Shown: in pieces, positions 58,216-64,000 of the stretch | How positions within the stretch are numbered: position 1 is the stretch's first letter | How the letters are laid out: every line of letters begins with the position of its first letter | The notes under the pieces: generated by a model | What the model saw: only the letters and a program-made list of their open reading frames with translations | Told to the model about the DNA's origin: nothing | The model's database searches: none | Position numbers and translations under genes: made by a program | Assembly (NCBI RefSeq): GCF_001866135.1 | Contig: NZ_MODW01000001.1 | Location: forward strand, 558,001 to 622,000 | Origin: Microbacterium sp. LCT-H2 | GTDB lineage: Bacteria > Actinomycetota > Actinomycetes > Actinomycetales > Microbacteriaceae | DNA: 64,000 bases | Direction: 5' to 3'

Positions 58216-58758
58216 TCACTCCGGCCAGATCTCCTTCTGCTCGTCCGGCACGGACTCCCCGAGGGGGACGACGAGTACGGAGCGATGCTGGCGATGCGCC
58301 AGCCGCGCCGCGACGGAGCCGGTGAAGAACTCCCGGATCGACTCCCCGATGCCGCGTTTGCGGGTGCCGACCACGATGAGCTGCGCGTCGAGCTTGTTGG
58401 CGAGCTGCTTGATGGCCAGTGCCGGGTCGCCGACGAGCTGCCGCGCCGTCCAGGTGACGCCCTTCCCGTCGAGCATGGTGGCCGCAGCCGCCTCGACGGC
58501 CTCGAACTCGGCAGCCCCCGCGTCGAAGTTGATGTCGATGGGAGCGGAGTGCACGTAGCCGTCCGGATCCTCATAGGTGACGAAGCGGGTGATGTCGACG
58601 TGGGCCACCACGAGCGGGGCGTTCAGCAGCCGGGCGAAACGGACGGCTTCATCGAGGACGTGCGGGTCCTGGTCGAGCTGCATCCCGACGATCACGGCCT
58701 TCTGCAGAGCGGCGTTCTGCGTGGCCTCGTCGGGCGGAGTGGAGGTGCTGTCGGTCAT
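58216..58758 (-). CDS. Universal stress protein (UspA family)
   Basis: This 180-residue single-domain Usp protein carries the ATP-binding pattern VVGTRKRGIGESIREFFTGS, followed by VAARLAHRQHRSVLVVP. Usp proteins support survival in stasis and stress, with unclear biochemistry. The N-terminal ~20 residues are a polar extension. It is divergent from the DUF3073 gene. Confidence 0.93.
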   Translation of the reverse strand: MTDSTSTPPDEATQNAALQKAVIVGMQLDQDPHVLDEAVRFARLLNAPLVVAHVDITRFVTYEDPDGYVHSAPIDINFDAGAAEFEAVEAAAATMLDGKGVTWTARQLVGDPALAIKQLANKLDAQLIVVGTRKRGIGESIREFFTGSVAARLAHRQHRSVLVVPLGESVPDEQKEIWPE

Positions 58759-58907
58759 GGAGATCGCTCCCTTCGCCGGCCTGGCCGCGGCCAGGGTCTG
58801 TTCCCCGCGTGCTATCCTGAATGCTACTCTTACCGGCCTCGAGCCGGTGTCGTGAATGACTCGGGCGCCCGTCTGCCCGCAGCTTAACTCGTGAGGGGGT
58901 CTCAGGC

Positions 58908-59099
58908 ATGGGCCGTGGCCGTCAGAAGGCGAAGCACACCAAGATCGCCCGCGAACTCAAGGCGTACAGTCCGTCGGTGAACTACTCGGCGCTGGAGCGC
59001 GAGCTCGCGCATTCGAGCGACTCCGACGAAGACGCCTACGTCGACAAGTGGGCCGACGAGTACGCGGACGAAGACGAAGACGAACTAGAGAAGGCGTAG
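58908..59099 (+). CDS. DUF3073 domain-containing protein
   Basis: This 63-residue protein, preceded by GAGGGGG, has the family core MGRGRQKAKHTKIARELKAYSPSVNY and an acidic Asp/Glu-rich tail. DUF3073 is widespread in actinobacteria and its role is unknown. The 150-bp gap upstream, shared with the divergent Usp gene, holds a small ACCGGC/GCCGGT hairpin (58832-58848). A clean terminator follows the gene. Confidence 0.93.
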   Translation: MGRGRQKAKHTKIARELKAYSPSVNYSALERELAHSSDSDEDAYVDKWADEYADEDEDELEKA

Positions 59100-59388
59100 C
59101 CCCTCGGTTCGAAACACCCGCATGGCTCGTGCGGGTGTTTCGTCGTTCCCGGGCGGCGATCGGGGAACGAGATCGCCGGCCGTCGAGCGTGCGACTGCCA
59201 CCCGCGCTCGGCTCTGCGGCGATGTCAGCGCTCCCGCCAGGCGAAGCGAATGCGTCGCCAGACCGCTGATCCGCGTCTTGTGAGCGCAAACATTTTCTGA
59301 TTTGATGTGCATGTGATCGACGGCGCACCCTCGCCGCGTCCCCGCTTCGGGCGATCCGCAGGAACATGACCTCAAAGAGGAGAACAGC
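59100..59388. other. Gap holding a terminator and a promoter region
   Basis: After the hairpin at 59111-59141 there is no supported gene until the binding protein. TTGTGA (59278-59283) and TTTGAT (59301-59306) are separated by 17 bp and could be a weak promoter. An imperfect GCAAAC/TTTTCTG symmetry in the spacer could be an operator. Confidence 0.35.
59111..59141 (+). terminator. Terminator after the DUF3073 gene
   Basis: Perfect 12-bp arms GAAACACCCGCA (59111-59122) and its complement (59130-59141) surround a 7-nt loop and are followed by GTCGTT. Confidence 0.85.
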
Positions 59389-60702
59389 ATGGCACCCACC
59401 TCACGCACCCCCCGCGTCGCCGCGGTCGTCGCCCTCGGCGCGGTGTCGGCGTTCGGACTCGCGGCCTGCGCTCCGGCCGCATCCGGAGGCGGCGACGCCG
59501 GCGGAGAGCCCGTCACCATCGAGTACATGCACCGCCTCCCCGACGGCGAGGGCATGACCACGGTCGCGGAGATCGTCGACCGCTGGAACGAGGAGCACCC
59601 CGACATCCAGGTCAAGGCCACGAAGTTCGACGGCAAGGCCAGCGACATGATCCTCAAGCTCGAGACCGACATCAAGGCCGGGAACGGCCCGTGCCTCGCG
59701 CAGACCGGATACTCCGAGGTGCCGCAGCTCTACGTGAAGGGTCTGCTGGAGGACGTGGCCGCGGAAGCCGAGAAGTACGAGGACCACTACTCGGCCGGAG
59801 CGTTCAGCGGCATGCGGGTCGGCGACGCCATCGTGGGCCTCCCCCAGGACACCGGACCCCTCGTCTACTTCTACAACACCGCGGAGTTCGAGGCGCTCGG
59901 CCTCGACGCCCCGACCACGCTCGACGAGCTGACCGCCGCCTCCGCCACGGCCGCCGCCGCCGGCAAGTTCGTCACCGCCTTCACTCCGGACGAGGCGCAG
60001 AACTGGCTCTCCGGACAGGCGGCTGCCGCCGGAGACACCTGGTTCTCCACCGAGGGCGAGGAATGGAAGGTGGACGCCGAGGGCGCCGGCTCCGAGCGGG
60101 TCGCCGCCTTCTGGCAGGGTCTGCTCGACGGCAAGCAGACGCTCGCGACCGAGCGCTGGGGCGAGGGCTTCACGGCGGCACTGAACGACGGCAGCCTGAT
60201 CGGCCACGTCGGCGCGGCGTGGGAGGCCGGCTTCCTCCTCGACTCCCTGGACGGCACCCCGGCCGAGGGGCAGTGGCGCGTCGCCCAGCTCCCCGACTTC
60301 GGCGCCGGGGCGATGACCGGCCCCGACGGCGGCTCCGGCGTCTCGGTCATGAAGGGCTGCGAGAACCCCGAGGCCGCCATGGAGTTCAACGACTGGTTCA
60401 ACACGCAGGTCGACGACCTCGCCTCCCAGGGCCTCGTCGTCGCCGCGAAGGGCGAGGTGGAGACGCCCGAGAAGATGCTGCGTCAGTTCGGCGGTCAGGA
60501 TGTGCTGGCCGAGCTCGGCACCGCCACCGAGAACCTCAACCCCGACTTCCCCTACGCCCCCGGCTTCTCGACCCTGGCCAACATGAACGAGACGGCCGCC
60601 GCGGCCGCCGGCGGCACCGCCACGGTCGCTGACATCTTCACGACGGCGCAGGACACGGCCGTCGCGTCGCTCAAGGACCTCGGCCTCCCGGTCGCGGAAT
60701 GA
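59389..60702 (+). CDS. Sugar ABC transporter substrate-binding lipoprotein
   Basis: This 437-residue protein, preceded by AGAGGAGAA, has a signal peptide with lipobox FGLAAC and a family-1 binding domain (VTIEYMHRLPDGEGMTTVAEI, GLPQDTGPLVYFYNTAEFEALGL). It delivers sugar to the two permeases encoded downstream. A perfect 18-bp hairpin separates it from the permease genes and probably gives higher binding-protein levels. It is not a close copy of the binding protein at 50611-51873. Confidence 0.95.
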   Translation: MAPTSRTPRVAAVVALGAVSAFGLAACAPAASGGGDAGGEPVTIEYMHRLPDGEGMTTVAEIVDRWNEEHPDIQVKATKFDGKASDMILKLETDIKAGNGPCLAQTGYSEVPQLYVKGLLEDVAAEAEKYEDHYSAGAFSGMRVGDAIVGLPQDTGPLVYFYNTAEFEALGLDAPTTLDELTAASATAAAAGKFVTAFTPDEAQNWLSGQAAAAGDTWFSTEGEEWKVDAEGAGSERVAAFWQGLLDGKQTLATERWGEGFTAALNDGSLIGHVGAAWEAGFLLDSLDGTPAEGQWRVAQLPDFGAGAMTGPDGGSGVSVMKGCENPEAAMEFNDWFNTQVDDLASQGLVVAAKGEVETPEKMLRQFGGQDVLAELGTATENLNPDFPYAPGFSTLANMNETAAAAAGGTATVADIFTTAQDTAVASLKDLGLPVAE

Positions 60703-60728
60703 CCGGACCGGACGGCATCATCGGATGA

Positions 60729-60770
60729 ACGACGGCGGAGTGCACGGGCGATCGTGCACTCCGCCGTCGT
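60729..60770 (+). terminator. Intra-operon stabilising or attenuating hairpin
   Basis: Perfect 18-bp arms ACGACGGCGGAGTGCACG (60729-60746) and its complement (60753-60770) with a 6-nt loop lie between the binding-protein and permease genes. Similar hairpins (for example malE-malF in E. coli) partially terminate or protect the upstream mRNA. Confidence 0.75.
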
Positions 60771-60791
60771 CGTGAGAGCGAGAGGCACATC

Positions 60792-61766
60792 ATGGCCACA
60801 GTGACCGAGACGAGGGCAGCGGCGACGCTCCCTCCCGCGCGCCGTCCCGTCGCCCCGTCGACCAGGCGATCGCGGATCCGGCGGGAGGGGCTGACCGGGT
60901 GGCTGTTCATGGCGCCGTTCGCGCTGCTGTTCGCCGTCGTCTTCCTCATCCCGATCATCGTGTCGGTCCGCTCGTCGTTCTTCGCCCAGGTACCCGCCGG
61001 CGGCGGCCTGTACGGCGGCGGCGAGCTCGTCGACACCTTCGTCGGCCTCGACAACTTCGCCGCGGCGGCGACGGACGGCGCGTTCTGGGCCGGCATGGGA
61101 CGGGTCGTGCTCTATGCGGCGTTCCAGATCCCGGTGATGATCATCGCGGCCCTCGCCCTGGCCCTGCTGCTGGACTCGTTCATCGTGCGCCGCCCCGCCC
61201 TGTTCCGCCTCGCCTTCTTCCTCCCGTACGCGGTCCCCGGCATCATCGCGGCGATGATGTGGCTCTACCTCTACACGCCCGAGGTGTCGCCCTTCCTGCC
61301 GTATCTGCCAGAGGGGACCGACCTCATGTCGCCGCAGACGATCCTCTTCTCGATGGCCAACATGACGACGTGGACCTACACGGGCTACAACATGCTCATC
61401 TTCCTCAGCGCCCTGCAGGCCATCCCCCGCGACCTCTACGAGGCCGCTCGCCTGGACGGCGCGAGCGGATTCCAGATCGCGACCCGCATCAAGGTGCCGC
61501 TCGTGCGCGGTGCCGCCCTACTGGCCGTGCTGCTGTCGATCATCGGCACGATCCAGCTGTTCAACGAGCCGGTCATCCTGGAAGCCGCGAACTCCTGGAT
61601 GGGCAAGGACTTCACGCCGATGATGCTCACCTACAACACGATGATGGGCGAGCTGTCGCCGTCGGGCAGCGGTCCGGCGTCGGCATACTCGCTGCTCATG
61701 GCCGGCATCGCGGGCGTGCTCGCGATCGTGTACGCACTGCTCCAGCGGCGGAAGGGCGACGCATGA
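60792..61766 (+). CDS. Carbohydrate ABC transporter permease (MalF-type)
   Basis: This 324-residue protein has a basic N-terminal tail, six helices and the EAA motif DLYEAARLDGASGFQIATRI. Its stop overlaps the start of the MalG-type partner (ATGA). As with the other sugar operon, no ATPase gene is present. Confidence 0.94.
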   Translation: MATVTETRAAATLPPARRPVAPSTRRSRIRREGLTGWLFMAPFALLFAVVFLIPIIVSVRSSFFAQVPAGGGLYGGGELVDTFVGLDNFAAAATDGAFWAGMGRVVLYAAFQIPVMIIAALALALLLDSFIVRRPALFRLAFFLPYAVPGIIAAMMWLYLYTPEVSPFLPYLPEGTDLMSPQTILFSMANMTTWTYTGYNMLIFLSALQAIPRDLYEAARLDGASGFQIATRIKVPLVRGAALLAVLLSIIGTIQLFNEPVILEAANSWMGKDFTPMMLTYNTMMGELSPSGSGPASAYSLLMAGIAGVLAIVYALLQRRKGDA

Positions 61767-62683
61767 CCACCACACGACTCGTCACCGTGGCTCCGCCGAC
61801 GAAGCGGCGCTCTCGCAGGCCGCAGGCGGCGGACGCCCCTCCCCCGTCGATCGCTCCCGGCCCCGCCGCGCGCACGTTCGGCATCATCGCCCTCGTCGTC
61901 GCCACCGTGTACTTCCTCGTGCCGGTGTTCTGGCTCGTGGTCGCCTCGACGAAGAACAACGCCGACCTCACGTCGACGTTCGGCTTCTGGTTCGCCGAGC
62001 CGAACCTCGCCGCCAACTACGACAGCCTCATGGGCTGGACCCAGGGGCTGTTCTGGCGTTGGGTCGGCAACTCCCTGTTCTACTCGCTCAGCGCCGGGAT
62101 CATCGGCACGCTGTTCGCCGTGATGGCCGGCTACGCGATCGCCAAGTTCGCCTTCCCCGGGAAGAAGCTCGCGGTCGGCATCATCATGGCAGGGCTCCTG
62201 CTGCCCGTCGCCCTGCTCACGGTGCCGCTGTACATCGAGTTCCAGGCGCTCGGCCTCACGAACACGGTGTGGGCGATCATCATCCCCTCGGCGGTCTCGC
62301 CGTTCGGCGTCTTCCTCGGCATGGTCTACGCGCAGTCGTCGGTGCCGACGGAGCTGCTGGAGGCCGCCCGCATCGACGGTGCCGGTGAGGCCCGGATCTT
62401 CTTCACGATCGTGCTGCGGCTGCTCGGCCCCGCGATGGTGACGATCTTCCTGTTCATCTTCGTGGCCACGTGGAACAACTTCCTCCTCCCGCTCATGATG
62501 ATCTCCAGCCCCGACCTCAAGCCCGTCACGCTCGGCCTCTACGGCATGATGAGCTACTTCTCCCCCGACAAGGGCGCCGTCATGCTCGGAGCACTGCTCG
62601 GCGTGATCCCGCTCATCGCCCTGTTCTTCACGCTGCAGAAGTACTGGCGCTCCGGTCTCGCCGCCGGCGCCGTCAAGGGCTAG
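61763..62683 (+). CDS. Carbohydrate ABC transporter permease (MalG-type)
   Basis: This 306-residue protein starts at the ATG overlapping the MalF-type stop. It has six helices and the EAA motif ELLEAARIDGAGEARIFFTI. Its last 11 bases overlap the 3' end of the convergent PIN-domain gene, so transcripts from the two sides can pair. Confidence 0.94.
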   Translation: MTTTRLVTVAPPTKRRSRRPQAADAPPPSIAPGPAARTFGIIALVVATVYFLVPVFWLVVASTKNNADLTSTFGFWFAEPNLAANYDSLMGWTQGLFWRWVGNSLFYSLSAGIIGTLFAVMAGYAIAKFAFPGKKLAVGIIMAGLLLPVALLTVPLYIEFQALGLTNTVWAIIIPSAVSPFGVFLGMVYAQSSVPTELLEAARIDGAGEARIFFTIVLRLLGPAMVTIFLFIFVATWNNFLLPLMMISSPDLKPVTLGLYGMMSYFSPDKGAVMLGALLGVIPLIALFFTLQKYWRSGLAAGAVKG

Positions 62684-63065
62684 GCACCTCGACGGCGCAC
62701 AGACCGGAGGCCGCCCGCGCGAGCCTCCGGTCGTGTGTGAGGAGGGGGCAGTCGAACACCGCGGCGAGCGCGACATACGCGGCGTCGTAGGCGGTGAGGT
62801 TCGCCCGCAGCGCGAGGATCCGCGGCACCAGCGGGAGCGTCGGGTGCAGGTCGACCGGGAGGCGGGCGAGGTCGCCGGCCGCGGATTCGAGCGCCGCGGC
62901 GTCGAGGACACCGCCGCGTTCGAGCCCCCTCAGAGCGCTGGCCACCTCCACCGGCAACAGCTCCGGGGCCAGCAGAAACTCGTCCTCCAGTCGCGACCCC
63001 AGGACACCGGTCGACGTTCCGGTGCAGACAAGGTCGACGACGATCGAGGCGTCGACGACGATCAC
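62673..63065 (-). CDS. vapC: VapC-family PIN-domain toxin
   Basis: The GTG start overlapping the antitoxin stop (GTGA) gives 130 residues. The PIN acidic site is VDASIVVDL (Asp5 and Asp9), ELLPVEVASAL (Glu), LTAYDAAYVALA (Asp) and PLLTHDRRLARA (Asp). VapC toxins cut RNA, often tRNA or rRNA, and are held inactive by the antitoxin. The gene's end runs 11 bp into the convergent permease gene. Confidence 0.92.
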   Translation of the reverse strand: MIVVDASIVVDLVCTGTSTGVLGSRLEDEFLLAPELLPVEVASALRGLERGGVLDAAALESAAGDLARLPVDLHPTLPLVPRILALRANLTAYDAAYVALAAVFDCPLLTHDRRLARAASGLCAVEVPSP

Positions 63066-63295
63066 CGCCCGGCGCGCCCCTCGTGCACGGCGGCGACAAT
63101 GCTCTCCGGCGTGAGCGCGGTCATCTCCGGCTGCCGCGCTCGTCGGCTCAGGAACTCCGAAAGTGTCGGGCGCGAGGCGAGGCGGGCGAGTTCCGTCGAC
63201 AGGTACTGCTGAAGCGACTGTCCTCGCTCGCGCGCGCGTGCGGCGAGCACGGAATGCACGCCCGGATCGAGGTCGCGGATGAGGACGTTCGGCAT
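63062..63295 (-). CDS. vapB: VapB/FitA-like antitoxin
   Basis: From the ATG of MPNVLIRDLDPG this is 77 residues, with a ribbon-helix-helix start like FitA (VLIRDLDPGVHSVLAARARERGQSLQQYL) and a polar C-terminal half that would wrap the toxin. An in-frame ATG five codons upstream (63310) is possible. It precedes and overlaps the PIN toxin gene. A short palindrome at the start region may be its operator. Confidence 0.88.
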   Translation of the reverse strand: MPNVLIRDLDPGVHSVLAARARERGQSLQQYLSTELARLASRPTLSEFLSRRARQPEMTALTPESIVAAVHEGRAGR

Positions 63296-63311
63296 GCTTA
63301 CAGTATGCATG
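63293..63311. promoter_or_regulatory. Possible antitoxin-toxin operator
   Basis: CATGCTTACAGTATGCATG has perfect 5-bp outer arms (CATGC/GCATG) and overlaps the antitoxin start codons. Toxin-antitoxin complexes usually bind such palindromes near their start; placement is suggestive only. Confidence 0.4.
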
Positions 63312-63419
63312 TGCGGCTCCTTTCGTGGCTACCCCTCGAGTATCGGGGACCGCAGGCACCCTCTTCGGCCCCGGACCCCCGACCCGTGGAGAACTGCGAA
63401 ACGCCCCGCCGCGTGCAGA

Positions 63420-63447
63420 AGAGGCCCGGGGCGAACCCCGGGCCTCT
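63420..63447 (-). terminator. Terminator after the surface-protein gene
   Basis: AGAGGCCCGGGG and its complement form a perfect 12-bp stem around a CGAA tetraloop, 18 bp past the stop codon of the gene that continues beyond the window. Confidence 0.85.
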
Positions 63448-63465
63448 CGTGTGCAGCAGAGGGAC

Positions 63466-64000
63466 TCAGCTACGTCGCCGCCGCCAGAGCCCTGCGCCGA
63501 GGGCGCTCAGCGCGAGGGCCCCGGCAGCCACCGCCAGCCAGGTCATCCCGTCGGCGCCGGTCGTGGCCAGAGCCCCGCCGGCACCCGTCGCGGCGCCGGT
63601 GACCGCGAGATCCGCACGAGCGAGCTCGGCGCCCGCGGCGTCCGTCGCGACGAGCGCATGGGCACCCGCGGGCGTGGCCGCCGGGATGAGGACGGTCGCG
63701 ACCGCGCTGCCGCCGGCGGCGATCGTCACCTCGCCCACCCTGACCGGTTCCGAGTGGAGCCAGAGCTGCACGACGGACTCGGGGTCGAAGCCGCGGAGCT
63801 GCACGCGGAGGGAGTCTCCGGCCGCCGCTGTACCGACCGACGGGGTAAGGACCGCCGCCTTCGCCGGCTTCGCCTTCTTGACCTTGAGGGCGGCGCCGGC
63901 CACCTCGGCGCCGGAGGCGTCCTTGACGAGGAACCGATGCTTCCCGACCGTCGCATCCGCGGGGATGAGCACGCGGGTGGTCAGCGCGCCGCGCGCATCG
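63466..64000 (-). CDS. C-terminal part of a LAxTG-anchored surface protein (5' end outside window)
   Basis: The frame is open to the window edge, so only the last ~178 residues are seen. They hold two Ig-like, Val/Ala-rich beta modules joined by a Lys-rich linker (KVKKAKPAKAA), then LATTG, a hydrophobic helix (WLAVAAGALALSALGAGLW) and RRRRS. LAxTG with a helix and basic tail is the cell-wall sorting signal recognised by class E sortases of high-GC actinobacteria. No sortase gene is in the window. Confidence 0.88.
   Translation of the reverse strand, partial: DARGALTTRVLIPADATVGKHRFLVKDASGAEVAGAALKVKKAKPAKAAVLTPSVGTAAAGDSLRVQLRGFDPESVVQLWLHSEPVRVGEVTIAAGGSAVATVLIPAATPAGAHALVATDAAGAELARADLAVTGAATGAGGALATTGADGMTWLAVAAGALALSALGAGLWRRRRS

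Noticed and set aside
1-64000. tRNA, rRNA or tmRNA genes, insertion sequences or integrases
   Set aside because: None was recognised on either strand by eye. A tRNA search program would settle it for tRNAs.

Overview
The window is very GC-rich, gene-dense DNA from an actinobacterium. Several features fit a Microbacteriaceae genome, most likely Microbacterium: a DUF3073 gene, a TipA-type MerR regulator, a LAxTG surface anchor of the kind used by class E sortases, many ATGA/GTGA stop-start couplings and frequent GTG/TTG starts. This is inferred from gene content; no rRNA, tRNA, prophage, integrase or CRISPR array was seen.

Layout. (1) 1-11.9 kb, minus strand: a tightly coupled run of Ser/Thr kinase, 1972-residue Ig/Fn3 surface protein, MoxR ATPase, DUF58 protein and a membrane transglutaminase-like protein that has lost its catalytic Cys and His. 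(2) 12-20 kb: housekeeping and repair genes (tag, zinc alcohol dehydrogenase, acyl-CoA oxidase, recQ, small GNAT, pirin). (3) 20.4-26.7 kb, minus strand: an organic-acid block in which a LytS/LytTR-type two-component pair lies between an SSS symporter and CstA/YbdD. (4) 26.9-30.1 kb: secreted S8 protease. (5) 30.3-34.3 kb, plus strand: an ECF transporter (S, fused double ATPase, T) followed by a siderophore-interacting reductase, with an iron-box-like sequence before the ATPase gene. (6) 34.3-42.5 kb: GNAT gene bracketed by two 90-bp palindromic elements, acyl-CoA dehydrogenase, M15 peptidase, radical SAM protein with an SOS-box-like promoter, YaeQ, DEAD-box helicase with a long Arg/Asp-rich N-terminus, aldose epimerase. 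(7) 42.6-46.3 kb: RND exporter with its TetR repressor. (8) 46.5-51.9 kb: sugar ABC importer, LacI regulator and Gfo/Idh/MocA dehydrogenase. (9) 52-58.8 kb: paired FluC channels, FAD-Rieske oxidoreductase, nitroreductase, TipA-like regulator, DUF4097-PadR pair, universal stress protein. (10) 58.9-64 kb: DUF3073, a second sugar ABC importer, a VapBC-type module and the end of a LAxTG surface protein.

The gaps between genes hold several distinct families of structured repeats: ~53-bp units in a two-inverted/two-direct array (12.7-13.1 kb), 19-bp units in 2+2 palindromes (16.5 and 55.6 kb), 18-bp units in a ~110-bp higher-order array (20.0-20.3 kb), and nested double hairpins placed next to stop codons (26.8, 34.3, 35.1, 42.5 kb). 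These, the ECF/iron unit and the kinase-MoxR-pseudo-transglutaminase operon are the least explained parts of the window.
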